The translations under genes and the position numbers were made by a program. A stretch of DNA of 28,015 bases from NCBI GenBank assembly GCA_937916395.1, contig CALFTN010000030.1, positions 1 to 28,015 on the forward strand, written 5' to 3'. Each line of letters starts with the position of its first letter. Within the stretch, counting starts at the first letter, position 1. The notes under the pieces were generated by a model that was given only the letters and a program-made list of their open reading frames with translations, was not told the origin of the DNA and did no database searches. The stretch is from an uncultured Clostridia bacterium (GTDB lineage: Bacteria; Bacillota; Clostridia; Oscillospirales; Acutalibacteraceae). Shown here one piece after another: positions 1 through 7,296 of this stretch.

Positions 1-98
1 ATTTTTCTTATTTCTTCAATATTTTCATTAATTATCGGGTTTGATGGAGCAACAACTCCTATTGTATCACCTGTTTTTAATTTTTTTGGAATCATCAT
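1..98 (-). CDS. LD-carboxypeptidase (S66 family), N-terminal fragment
   Basis: Reading the minus strand from the ATG at 98 gives a peptide starting MMIPKKLKTGDTIGVVAPSN, which is the conserved start of peptidase family S66 (muramoyltetrapeptide carboxypeptidase / LdcA / microcin-resistance MccF-like proteins). Known enzymes of this family remove the terminal D-alanine from cytoplasmic muropeptides during cell-wall recycling. Only about 32 codons lie in the window; the rest, including the catalytic Ser-His-Glu residues, is beyond base 1. A ribosome site (GGTGAGGTG, minus strand) lies about 10 nt before the ATG, and a consensus promoter precedes it. LdcA and MccF types cannot be told apart from this piece. 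Confidence 0.8.
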   Translation of the reverse strand, partial: MMIPKKLKTGDTIGVVAPSNPIINENIEEIRK

Positions 99-121
99 AA
101 TTTATACACCTCACCAAAAAT

Positions 122-150
122 ATTATATATTTTTTGACTAATTGTGTCAA
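122..150 (-). promoter_or_regulatory. Consensus promoter for the LD-carboxypeptidase gene
   Basis: On the minus strand TTGACA (150-145) is followed by exactly 17 nt and TATAAT (127-122). This is a perfect housekeeping sigma-factor promoter, about 24 nt before the start codon. Confidence 0.8.
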
Positions 151-334
151 TTTGATTTGCATTTTCAAAAAAATATTCGGCTCAACAAAAATCATTGTGC
201 AAAACATAGATGATTAATTGTTGATATTGAAACAATTATTAATTTCTTGAATTTTGATGAATTGCAGACCTTACTCACTGTTATTTCGTCATATCAGTGA
301 AAAAACCAATAGAGTCAGACTTTTTATACAGTCT

Positions 335-556
335 TTATGGGGCTGTTTCCTGCCGGAAGCAGTCCCATATTATCTCATAATAAGAAAAAATACTCTCCTC
401 TGTACTGTTATTTTCTACTATGATTACCTCAAAATTATCATAGGTGGATTTTTCATAAATAGAACTAATACATCTTTCCAAATCCTCCTTATGATCTTTG
501 TTTGCTATAATAATACTGATTTTTATGATTATATTAATAAAAAAGCTGAAAGTATC
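335..556 (-). pseudogene. Glycosyltransferase family 2 remnant
   Basis: From base 520 down to a stop at 335-337 the minus strand encodes ISIIIANKDHKEDLERCISS, continuing into a segment ending EVIIVENNSTEES and SYYE. This is the classic first beta-strand and Asn/Asp nucleotide-binding region of GT-A (family 2) glycosyltransferases, about 50 residues. Upstream the frame reaches a stop at 557-559 with no start. After SYYE the family likeness stops and 11 unrelated residues lead to the stop. It is therefore an isolated internal fragment, not a gene. It lies antisense to the N-terminal part of the open frame that runs into ppdK, which shows that this part of the frame is not authentic ppdK. A strong 12-bp hairpin (339-366, loop TGCC) sits at its broken 3' end. 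Confidence 0.75.
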
Positions 557-565
557 CTAATTAAT

Positions 566-832
566 TCAATGGATGCTCCTTTAGGAGAAAAAAAGAAATA
601 TTATATAGTGATTATTTCATTATCCTTTATAGCTTTAAAGTTTTATGATGGGAGCTTATGGCAATATGTTGAGAAAATATATGAAAGACTATATAGAACA
701 TATAAAGATAATAAAGTATATGGAAAACCAAAAGATAGAAAAGATGCAATTAAACGAGTAATGGAATATCAGAAAAAGAATGCATTATCTATACAGATGA
801 TTCCATTTCAAACAGATTTGCAGGGACGCCAG
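566..832 (+). pseudogene. Unrecognised gene fragment fused in frame to truncated ppdK
   Basis: These ~89 codons share the ppdK reading frame but match nothing in that family. They encode a hydrophobic stretch (YYIVIISLSFIALKFYDGSLW) followed by a charged helical region rich in Lys, Arg and Tyr. The frame is formally open from a TTG at 254, but there is no ribosome site there, and codons 254-556 lie opposite the glycosyltransferase remnant. An ATG at 569 has no clear ribosome site either. I do not recognise the family; it looks like the middle of a coding gene cut at both ends. The ppdK similarity begins at about 833. Confidence 0.45.
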
Positions 833-2989
833 TTAGAAAAAGTAAAAGAAAAAGAAGGTGTTAAACAAGATACAGAAATTTCTGCAGAAGGTTTAAAATC
901 TCTTATTCCTGTATATAAAAGAATTATTAAAGAAGTTACAGGTAAAGAATTCCCACAAGATCCATATGTACAACTTCAAGAAGCTATTGAAGCAGTATTC
1001 AGATCTTGGAATATTCCACGTGCTGTTGCTTACAGAAACATGAACAAAATTGATCACAATTTCGGTACAGCAGTAAACGTTCAATCAATGGTATTTGGTA
1101 ACATGGGTGACGATTGTGCAACTGGTGTATCATTTACTAGAAACCCTGCAACTGGTGAAAACAAATTCTACGGTGAATATCTTGTAAACGCACAAGGTGA
1201 AGACGTTGTTGCTGGTGTTCGTACACCAATGCCAATCGCTCAGATGGCTGAAAAATTCCCAGAAGCTTTCGCACAATTCGAAAAAGTTTGTGCTACTCTT
1301 GAAGATCACTACAGAGATATGCAGGATATGGAATTTACAGTTGAAGCTGGTAAACTCTATATGCTCCAGACAAGAAATGGTAAGAGAACTGCAAAGGCTG
1401 CTCTTAAAATCGCTTGCGACCTCGTTGACGAAGGCATGATCGATGAGAAAAAGGCTGTTGCAATGATCGACCCACGTAACCTTGACACACTTCTCCACCC
1501 ACAATTTGATGCTGCTGCTCTTAAGGCTGCTACACCAGCTGGTAGAGGTCTTGGCGCTTCTCCTGGTGCTGCTTGTGGTAAAGTTGTATTCACAGCTGAA
1601 GACGCAGAAAGCTGGAATGCAAGAGGCGAAAAAGTTGTTCTTGTTCGTCTTGAAACATCACCTGAAGATATTACAGGTATGAAAGCTTCTCAAGGTATCC
1701 TCACAGTTCGTGGCGGTATGACATCTCACGCAGCTGTTGTTGCTCGTGGTATGGGTACTTGCTGTGTATCTGGTTGCGGCGAAATCAAAATGGATGAAGA
1801 AAACAAAAAATTCGAACTCGCTGGTAAAACATACCACGAAGGCGATTACATTTCAATCGACGGTTCAACAGGTGCTATCTACGACGGTATCATTCCAACA
1901 GTAGATGCTGAAATCGCTGGTGAATTCGGTAGAATTATGGATTGGGCAGATAAATACAGAACTCTCAAAGTTCGTACAAATGCTGATACTCCAGCAGACG
2001 CTAAGAAAGCTCGTGAACTCGGTGCAGAAGGTATCGGTCTTTGCCGTACAGAGCACATGTTCTTCGAAGCAGACAGAATCGCTGCATTCCGTGAAATGAT
2101 TTGTGCTGATACAGTTGAAGAAAGAGAAGCAGCTCTTGATAAGATTCTTCCTTATCAACAAGGCGACTTCGAAAAACTTTACGAAGCTCTCGAAGGTAAC
2201 CCAGTTACAATTCGTTTCCTTGACCCACCTCTTCATGAATTCGTTCCTACTGAAGAAGCTGACATCAAAGCTCTTGCAGATGCTCAGGGCAAATCAGTTG
2301 CAGATATTAAAGCAATTATTGCTTCTCTCCATGAGTTCAACCCAATGATGGGTCACCGTGGTTGCCGTCTTGCAGTAACATATCCTGAAATTGCAGCAAT
2401 GCAAACAAAGGCTGTTATCCGTGCAGCAATCAATGTTAAGAAAGCTCATGCTGATTGGAACCTCGTTCCAGAAATCATGATTCCACTTGTTGGTGAAGTT
2501 AAAGAACTTAAATATGTTAAAGATATCGTTGTTAAAACTGCTGATGCTGAAATCGCAGCTGCAGGCGCTGACCTCAAATATGAAGTTGGTACAATGATCG
2601 AAATCCCAAGAGCTTGTATCACAGCTGACGAAATCGCTCAGAACGCTGACTTCTTCTGCTTCGGTACAAACGACTTAACACAGATGACATACGGCTTCAG
2701 CCGTGATGACGCTGGTAAGTTCCTTACAGCTTACTATGATAGCAAAATCTTTGAAAACGACCCATTTGCAAAGCTCGACCAAAATGGTGTTGGTGCTCTT
2801 ATGGAAATGGCAGTTTCAAAGGGTAAAGCAAGCGGCAGAAACCTTCATTACGGTATCTGCGGTGAGCACGGTGGTGACCCTGTTTCAGTTGAATTCTGTC
2901 ACAAGATTGGTCTCAACTACGTTTCATGCTCTCCATTCCGTGTGCCAATCGCTCGTCTTGCAGCAGCTCAGGCAGCTATCAAGGGATGA
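833..2989 (+). pseudogene. ppdK: Pyruvate phosphate dikinase, N-terminally truncated
   Basis: The frame from base 833 (LEKVKEKEGVKQDT) to the stop at 2987-2989 is unmistakably pyruvate, phosphate dikinase, which interconverts ATP + phosphate + pyruvate and AMP + diphosphate + PEP. Present are the second part of the nucleotide-binding domain (VFRSWNIPRAVAYR, GDDCATGVSFTRNP), the central phosphohistidine domain with the catalytic His in GGMTSHAAVVARGMG, and the complete C-terminal PEP/pyruvate TIM-barrel, with GICGEHGGD carrying the catalytic Cys and the end SPFRVPIARLAAAQAA. Missing are about the first 180 residues, including the GGKG and SVRSGARVSMPG ATP-grasp motifs, so ATP could not bind normally. 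About 720 residues remain of a usual ~875. The coding style from ~1020 on is that of a highly expressed gene. A true truncation, a recombination product or a contig mis-join are all possible. No start codon can be assigned with confidence. Confidence 0.85.
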
Positions 2990-3116
2990 AGGAATTAAGC
3001 TGAACCCCAGTAATATCAAGGGTTCTCGCGACTTATCCTACAGAAGTTGTAGCTGTATAACAGCTATTAAACAAGCAATCAACTCCCCGTATTCGAAAGG
3101 ATATGGGGAGTTTTTA
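2969..3116 (+). repeat. ppdK tail/terminator repeat, copy 1
   Basis: This unit contains the last codons of ppdK, the trailer and the terminator. It aligns by eye with 5183-5328 at about 91% identity (12 mismatches and one gap in ~148 positions). Inside it, TAGCTG-TATAA-CAGCTA (3051-3067 region) forms a 6-bp stem. Copy 2 keeps the stem with a wobble change, which hints that RNA structure is conserved. Confidence 0.85.
3083..3115 (+). terminator. Intrinsic terminator of ppdK
   Basis: CTCCCCGTATTC (3083-3094), loop GAAA, GGATATGGGGAG (3099-3110) form a 12-bp stem with two G-U pairs, followed by TTTTT. Copy 2 (5296-5328) differs in the stem by a change that turns a G-U into an A-U pair. Confidence 0.9.
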
Positions 3117-3200
3117 CTTTTAATTTTAACTAAAAACATTTTAATTAATTCTTTTAGTGTTGAATTTAACTAAAAAAAATTTAAATTATTTGATTTAGTG

Positions 3201-3228
3201 TTGACTTTAAATAAAAAAATGATATAAT
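3201..3228 (+). promoter_or_regulatory. Promoter of fic-dcd
   Basis: TTGACT (3201-3206), 16 nt, TATAAT (3223-3228). It lies in very AT-rich DNA that repeats the block TTTAGTGTTGA twice (around 3152 and 3194). Confidence 0.65.
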
Positions 3229-3230
3229 TA

Positions 3231-3336
3231 TTTTAGTTAGAAACGCAACTGTTGCTTTTAACTAATAGTTTTTTTATTTAGAATGTTATTTTGAATTGAT
3301 AATTTAAAAAATCATGAATATTTTTTAGTTGGAAAC
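3231..3336 (+). promoter_or_regulatory. Nested palindrome and direct repeat in the fic leader (candidate operator)
   Basis: Just downstream of the -10 box, TTAGTTA (3233-3239) and TAACTAA (3259-3265) are inverted around the perfect palindrome GCAACTGTTGC (3245-3255). The sequence TTTTAGTTAGAAAC (3231-3244) recurs as TTTTAGTTGGAAAC at 3323-3336, next to the fic ribosome site. The position suits an operator or leader hairpin. The C-terminal winged helix of the Fic protein could bind it, but that is inference. Confidence 0.45.
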
Positions 3337-3358
3337 ATATAATGGAGGTATTGGAATA

Positions 3359-4531
3359 ATGAAATTAGAGTCAAACAGAGCTGGTGTAATGATGAAAACT
3401 ACACGTGGTTATTCTGCTTTTGTGCCGGCAAAATTGCCTCCGGACCCACCTATTGTGGTAGATTCAGAAATGCAGAAGTTACTTTCTTTGGCAGACCGTA
3501 AATTGGGAAGGTTGGATGGTATAACACAAATTTTGCCTAACCCAGAGTTATTTGTTGCTATGTATGTAAAAAAAGAAGCCGTATTAAGTGCTCAAATAGA
3601 AGGAACCCAAGCCTCTCTTGTAGATGTATTAAATAATCCATCTCACGAGTCAGATGATAGAACTTATAATGAAGTTAGTGAAGTAGTAAACTATGTTAAT
3701 GCTATGAATTGGGGATTAGAAAATCTCAGTAGATTGCCACTAAGTTTAAGACTAATAAGAAATATACACAAAAAACTTCTTGAAGATGTTAGAGGTTCTA
3801 ATAAGAACCCAGGAGAATTTAGAAAATCACAAAACTGGATTGGTCCTCAAGGTTGTACATTGGAAACGGCAATTTTTATTCCTCCTACAGTTGAAGATAT
3901 GGAAAAATCAATGGCTGAGTTAGAGGATTATATGTATGAGGACGATGATGTTCCTGCATTGATTAAGATTGCATTAATACATGCTCAATTTGAATCAATA
4001 CATCCGTTTTTGGATGGTAATGGACGAATGGGACGATTGTTGATAACATTTTGGTTGTGTCAACAAGAAATATTAACGCAACCATTGTTGTATTTGAGTT
4101 ATTATTTTAAGCAGAATAGACTCGAATATTATGACCGCCTAATGGCTGTACGTACAAAAGGTGATTGGGAAAATTGGATTAAATTTTTCTTAAGGGGCGT
4201 AGCTACGGTGTCAGATGAGGCTACAGAATCTGCGAAAAAAATTATAGGATTGCAAAATAAGTATTCTGAAGTGCTTTTACAAAATGATAAAAGCAACAAT
4301 AACTATACTGTTTTATTGAATCTCTTATTTGAAAAACCAATTATAACAAAGAAAGAGATTTCAGAACTGTTAGGTGTATCGTTACCAACAGCTAATACAA
4401 TGGTAGATATTTTTTGCGAACTTGGAATACTTTATGATAAAACGCCAGCTAAAAAGAGGTATAAGACTTTTGTTTTTGGTGAATATTTGGCAATTCTTCA
4501 AAAGGGTACGGAAATTAAATCTGCTCAATAA
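3359..4531 (+). CDS. Fic family protein (AMP-transferase type) with C-terminal winged helix
   Basis: The protein has ~390 residues. It has a Fic_N-like N-terminal region, the inhibitory helix motif SAQIEG (residues ~77-82, matching (S/T)xxxE(G/N)), the Fic core HPFLDGNGRMGRLL with catalytic His at ~215, and a C-terminal winged helix (KEISELLGVSLPTANTMV). Fic enzymes usually transfer AMP to a hydroxyl side chain of a target protein; in this class the N-terminal helix blocks the ATP site with its Glu. I chose the ATG at 3359 because GGAGG (3344-3348) lies 10 nt before it; an in-frame TTG at 3329 has no ribosome site. It is the first gene of a pair with dcd and lies between two copies of the ppdK tail repeat. 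The target is unknown. Proteins of this architecture are common on mobile DNA and are not necessarily toxins. Confidence 0.92.
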   Translation: MKLESNRAGVMMKTTRGYSAFVPAKLPPDPPIVVDSEMQKLLSLADRKLGRLDGITQILPNPELFVAMYVKKEAVLSAQIEGTQASLVDVLNNPSHESDDRTYNEVSEVVNYVNAMNWGLENLSRLPLSLRLIRNIHKKLLEDVRGSNKNPGEFRKSQNWIGPQGCTLETAIFIPPTVEDMEKSMAELEDYMYEDDDVPALIKIALIHAQFESIHPFLDGNGRMGRLLITFWLCQQEILTQPLLYLSYYFKQNRLEYYDRLMAVRTKGDWENWIKFFLRGVATVSDEATESAKKIIGLQNKYSEVLLQNDKSNNNYTVLLNLLFEKPIITKKEISELLGVSLPTANTMVDIFCELGILYDKTPAKKRYKTFVFGEYLAILQKGTEIKSAQ

Positions 4532-4534
4532 ATA

Positions 4535-4568
4535 ACTAACCAATTACTTTTAGGTGTGATTGGTTAGT
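4535..4568 (+). other. Inverted repeat between fic and dcd
   Basis: ACTAACCAAT (4535-4544) and ATTGGTTAGT (4559-4568) form a perfect 10-bp stem with a 14-nt loop. No T-run follows, so it is more likely an RNA-processing or attenuating hairpin, or a protein site, than a terminator. Confidence 0.5.
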
Positions 4569-4616
4569 GTCCGATTACAACAATTATCAAGACAATGAAT
4601 ATGGAGGTCGTAGAAA

Positions 4617-5153
4617 ATGATATTATCAGATAAAACATTAACTAAAATGCTTGAAGAAAAAACACTTATTGTAGAACCAATTGAAAAGGAACAGATTCAA
4701 CCTGCATCTATAGATATAAGATTAGGAAATACATTCAGTATCGTAGAAGACACATCAACAGGTATTATAAATTTAGAAAATGAAATAAAATACAAAACAA
4801 TAACAAGTGACTCATACATATTGTTACCTAACCAATTTGTGTTAGCAACTACTATGGAATATTTCGATTTACCTGATGATTTAACAGCATTTGTTGAAGG
4901 TAGAAGTTCTCTTGGCAGAATGGGATTATTTATTCAAAATGCAGGTTGGGTTGACCCTGGATTTAAGGGCGAAATCACACTTGAACTCTACAATGCTAAT
5001 CGTTGTGCAATAGAACTTAAAGCAGGCAGAAGAGTTGGTCAGCTTGTTTTTGCAAAAATGGATGAAACTGCTCTTAATCCATATAACGGAAAGTATCAAG
5101 GTCAGCGTGGAGCAACAGGTTCAAGAGTGTTTATGGATAAGGAAATTAAGTAA
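4617..5153 (+). CDS. dcd: dCTP deaminase
   Basis: The 178 residues have the dUTPase-fold deaminase signature: QPASIDIRLG (28-37), GRSSLGRMG (95-103, active-site Ser and Arg) and GFKGEITLEL (115-124, active-site Glu). The enzyme deaminates dCTP to dUTP. NAGWVDPGFKG resembles the bifunctional dCTP deaminase/dUTPase group (direct dCTP to dUMP) more than the E. coli-type ARIDPGW motif; this needs a proper alignment. GGAGG (4603-4607) precedes the ATG by 9 nt. It is 86 nt after fic and probably cotranscribed, then followed by copy 2 of the ppdK tail and terminator. dCTP deaminases can be housekeeping or phage-defence enzymes (nucleotide depletion). The Fic neighbour and repeat-bounded setting suggest an acquired gene, but the function is not decided by sequence. 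Confidence 0.9.
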   Translation: MILSDKTLTKMLEEKTLIVEPIEKEQIQPASIDIRLGNTFSIVEDTSTGIINLENEIKYKTITSDSYILLPNQFVLATTMEYFDLPDDLTAFVEGRSSLGRMGLFIQNAGWVDPGFKGEITLELYNANRCAIELKAGRRVGQLVFAKMDETALNPYNGKYQGQRGATGSRVFMDKEIK

Positions 5154-5160
5154 TTTAATT

Positions 5161-5328
5161 CCTACATTCTTACGTAGCTGTACAGGCAGCAATCAAGGGA
5201 TGAAGGAATTAAGCTGAAACCCAGTAAAATCAAGGGTTTCACGACTGCTCCTACATCAGTTGTAGCTGTAAAACGGCTATTAAACTAGCAATCAACTCCC
5301 CGTATTCGAAAGAATATGGGGAGTTTTT
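5161..5328 (+). repeat. ppdK tail/terminator repeat, copy 2
   Basis: From 5183 the sequence matches the end of ppdK (codons Q-A-A-I-K-G-stop in the ppdK frame) plus its trailer and terminator at ~91% identity, although no ppdK gene precedes it. The segment just upstream (5161-5182) encodes a degenerate SYVAV in the same frame, not the real RLAA. Within this copy, CCTACA...GTAGCTGTA occurs twice (from 5161 and from 5251), so the unit itself looks internally duplicated. Confidence 0.85.
5296..5328 (+). terminator. Intrinsic terminator after dcd
   Basis: CTCCCCGTATTC, loop GAAA (5308-5311), GAATATGGGGAG, then TTTTT (5324-5328). It is a near-identical copy of the ppdK terminator with a 12-bp stem. 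Confidence 0.9.
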
Positions 5329-5347
5329 GTATTAAATTGGTTGTTTA

Positions 5348-5376
5348 TTGCAAATGTTTATTCAGCATGCTATAAT
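5348..5376 (+). promoter_or_regulatory. Promoter of the 5397 gene
   Basis: TTGCAA (5348-5353), 17 nt, TATAAT (5371-5376). The predicted transcript would start about 13 nt before the ATG at 5397. Confidence 0.65.
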
Positions 5377-5396
5377 TTAATAAAGTGGTGATAAAA

Positions 5397-5861
5397 ATGA
5401 GTAGATTTTGCGTCGGAATTATTAATTTGCAATCCTTGAAAGAATGTAAAAATATAATTATAAATATTTTGGAAGAAAATAATTTGGCGTGTTTTTTTGA
5501 ATTCGATTATATTGAACCATTTCTGAAAAAATATATTAATGAAGAAAAACAGTTTTTTAGTATTTCAGATAATAAAGACTTTGATAATTGTGAGATTTTT
5601 CTCTTGCCTGATAATTGTTATTTCAATGGAATTCAAAATCATATTCCTTTTGATAAAAGAATGGGTGTACTTGTAGATATATCAAACGAAATACTCAAGT
5701 CAGCAGAAGAAATAGAATTTTTTATTGGCGACAGTGGTGCGTCTTTTGATGAATTTGAGCATCTTGATGTGAACATAAATTCCTTTAAAAGCAATCTCTT
5801 GCAAAAAGTTAACGACTATAACTGCAAGGATTTGCATTTTATTGTTAGAACTGATTGTTAA
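5397..5861 (+). CDS. Hypothetical protein, cargo between ppdK tail copies
   Basis: A ~154-residue acidic protein with no recognisable domain, signal peptide or membrane span. It alternates short hydrophobic strands with Phe/Asn/Asp-rich segments (EILKSAEEIEFFIGDSGASF; LHFIVRTDC at the end), which suggests a compact soluble alpha/beta fold. A GTG at 5385 is in frame, but the ATG at 5397 is better placed after AGTGGTG and fits the promoter at 5348-5376. It has its own promoter and a terminator (5931-5966), and lies between copies 2 and 3 of the ppdK tail repeat, so it is probably a separate acquired module. The codon use is very AT-rich, unlike ppdK. Confidence 0.7.
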   Translation: MSRFCVGIINLQSLKECKNIIINILEENNLACFFEFDYIEPFLKKYINEEKQFFSISDNKDFDNCEIFLLPDNCYFNGIQNHIPFDKRMGVLVDISNEILKSAEEIEFFIGDSGASFDEFEHLDVNINSFKSNLLQKVNDYNCKDLHFIVRTDC

Positions 5862-5877
5862 AAAGAACTAATAATCT

Positions 5878-5966
5878 CCTACATTTCTTCGTTACATCAC
5901 AGGCAACTATCAAAGACTGATTAAAGCAATAAAAATTCCGCTCATCGAAAGATGGGCGGAATTTTT
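5878..5966 (+). repeat. ppdK tail/terminator repeat, diverged copy 3, with terminator
   Basis: CCTACATTTCTTCG...CAGGCAACTATCAAAGACTGA (5878-5920) follows the pattern of copy 2 (CCTACATTCTTACG...CAGGCAGCAATCAAGGGATGA) at low identity. It is followed after a shorter trailer by a terminator: ATTCCGCTCATC (5935-5946), loop GAAA, GATGGGCGGAAT (5951-5962), T-run. The stem sequence is different but the GAAA loop is the same. The similarity is weaker than between copies 1 and 2 and could be partly chance. Confidence 0.5.
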
Positions 5967-6005
5967 ATTTGATGAATTGCTTTTTGGGGCATTAATTGCA
6001 TTTTT

Positions 6006-6096
6006 ATGCATAAATTGGCTTCACCATGAATTGCACCTGCGGAGCATTTTGTGTGGCAATTCAAATCATGGAGCGGAGCGAGAATTTATGATGCAT
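6006..6096. repeat. Long imperfect hairpin, possible miniature mobile or REP-like element
   Basis: In the 346-base gap 5862-6207, CCATGAATTGCAC (6024-6036) pairs with GTGGCAATTCAAATCATGG (6053-6071). Around it ATGCATAAATT (6006-6016) pairs with AATTTATGATGCAT (6083-6096). The nested stems enclose GC-richer DNA (GCGGAGC, GGAGCGGAGCG) that stands out from its surroundings. No open frame is inside. Confidence 0.45.
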
Positions 6097-6146
6097 TAGC
6101 ATCTATTTATGAACAAAAAGTTCAACTAATTCTACAATCATTCTTA

Positions 6147-6175
6147 TTGCAAATAGAAAAGTACAATGATATAAT
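6147..6175 (+). promoter_or_regulatory. Promoter of the 6208 gene
   Basis: TTGCAA (6147-6152), 17 nt, TATAAT (6170-6175), with the start codon 32 nt downstream. Confidence 0.7.
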
Positions 6176-6207
6176 AATACCATATTTATACATTTTCGAG
6201 GTGCGAA

Positions 6208-7281
6208 ATGGAAATTGAACTTATTGGAAAACCAAAGGTGATAATGTCAAATCCGCACAGTAAACACGGTTATTTTGCATGGCCTACTGCGGTTCGTTTG
6301 CAAAACGGCAAAATTGCCGTGGGGGCTTCTGGTTACAGACTTGAGCATATTTGTCCATTTGGAAAATCAGTTGTTTCATACAGCTCTGATAATGGTGAAA
6401 CTTACACAATTCCAGCTCCTGTGATTGATACACCTCTTGATGACAGAGATGCAGGAATTTGTCCGTTTGGCGAGAGTGGAGTTATTTTTACAACATTTAA
6501 TAATTCTGCCAAGATGCAAAGAGAACACAACAAAGAGAATAGTTATGTTCAGAGTTATATAGATACAATTACCCCCAATGATGAGGAAAGATATTTAGGG
6601 GCACTTTTCAGAATCAGCAACGATTGTGGTGTAACCTTTGGTGAAATTCATCATTCACCAATAACATCCCCACATGGTCCTATAGAGCTTCGTGACGGCA
6701 CTGTTTTATGGGCTGGTACTGTTTTCGAGGATGTTTTTGCTGGTATTGAAGTTCGTCGTCTTAATACAGAAACTGCTGAAACAGAACTGATTGGTAAAAT
6801 TGTTTCGTCAGATAAAAACGTTGTTCTTAACGAACCGAATATGCTTGAATTGCCAAATGGCAGACTTATCTGTCATATTCGTGCAGAAAACCGAGAACTT
6901 TTTGATGGTGGAGAAGAAACGCTTTTCACAGTTTTCCAAAGCATTTCTGATGATGGGGGCAAAACCTGGAGTGAGCCAGAAATGCTTCTCGAAAAAGATG
7001 GTGGAGCGCCACCACACTTGTTTATGTTAAGCTCAGGTGTACTTATTTCAACTTATGGCAGAAGAAAGATGCCTTACGGAATTATGGTTATGGTGAGCAC
7101 AGATAACGGTGAAACCTGGGAAAAGGATATTCGTCTTTATGAGAATACTGCAAGTGACGATATTGGTTATCCTACAACAGTGGAGCTTCCGAATGGTGAT
7201 TTGATTACTGTTTTTTATGCTACTGAATCAGAAGAAGAACCGTGTGTTATAATGCAACAAAAGTGGAGAATAAAAAATTGA
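6208..7281 (+). CDS. Sialidase-superfamily (Asp-box) beta-propeller protein, cytoplasmic
   Basis: A 357-residue protein with four Asp-box motifs (S/T-x-D-x-G-x-T-W/F type): SSDNGETY, SNDCGVTF, SDDGGKTW and STDNGETW, each at the turn of a propeller blade. The N-terminus (HGYFAWPTAVRLQNGKIAV) is typical of clostridial exo-alpha-sialidase-like glycoside hydrolases. There is no signal peptide, so any substrate would be an imported oligosaccharide. I cannot identify the full Arg triad/Tyr/Glu set of true sialidases with confidence, and many Asp-box proteins act on other glycans. The ribosome site GAGGTG precedes the ATG at 6208. It is transcribed alone, from its own promoter to the 7297-7333 terminator. 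Its neighbours (aldo/keto reductase, secreted Asp-box protein, Gfo/Idh/MocA enzyme, GH28) support a role in glycan use. Confidence 0.75.
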   Translation: MEIELIGKPKVIMSNPHSKHGYFAWPTAVRLQNGKIAVGASGYRLEHICPFGKSVVSYSSDNGETYTIPAPVIDTPLDDRDAGICPFGESGVIFTTFNNSAKMQREHNKENSYVQSYIDTITPNDEERYLGALFRISNDCGVTFGEIHHSPITSPHGPIELRDGTVLWAGTVFEDVFAGIEVRRLNTETAETELIGKIVSSDKNVVLNEPNMLELPNGRLICHIRAENRELFDGGEETLFTVFQSISDDGGKTWSEPEMLLEKDGGAPPHLFMLSSGVLISTYGRRKMPYGIMVMVSTDNGETWEKDIRLYENTASDDIGYPTTVELPNGDLITVFYATESEEEPCVIMQQKWRIKN

Positions 7282-7296
7282 ATTTGAAATAGAAAA

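Noticed and set aside
254..832. Authentic N-terminal part of ppdK
   Set aside because: It lacks all ATP-grasp motifs of the family and is partly antisense to a glycosyltransferase fragment.
1130..1504. Minus-strand open frame inside ppdK, and similar frames inside opp genes
   Set aside because: No ribosome site or recognisable product; they mirror the codon bias of the strongly coding opposite strand.
3359..4531. Classic Fic toxin with separate antitoxin
   Set aside because: The inhibitory motif SAQIEG is in the same chain, and no small antitoxin gene precedes it.
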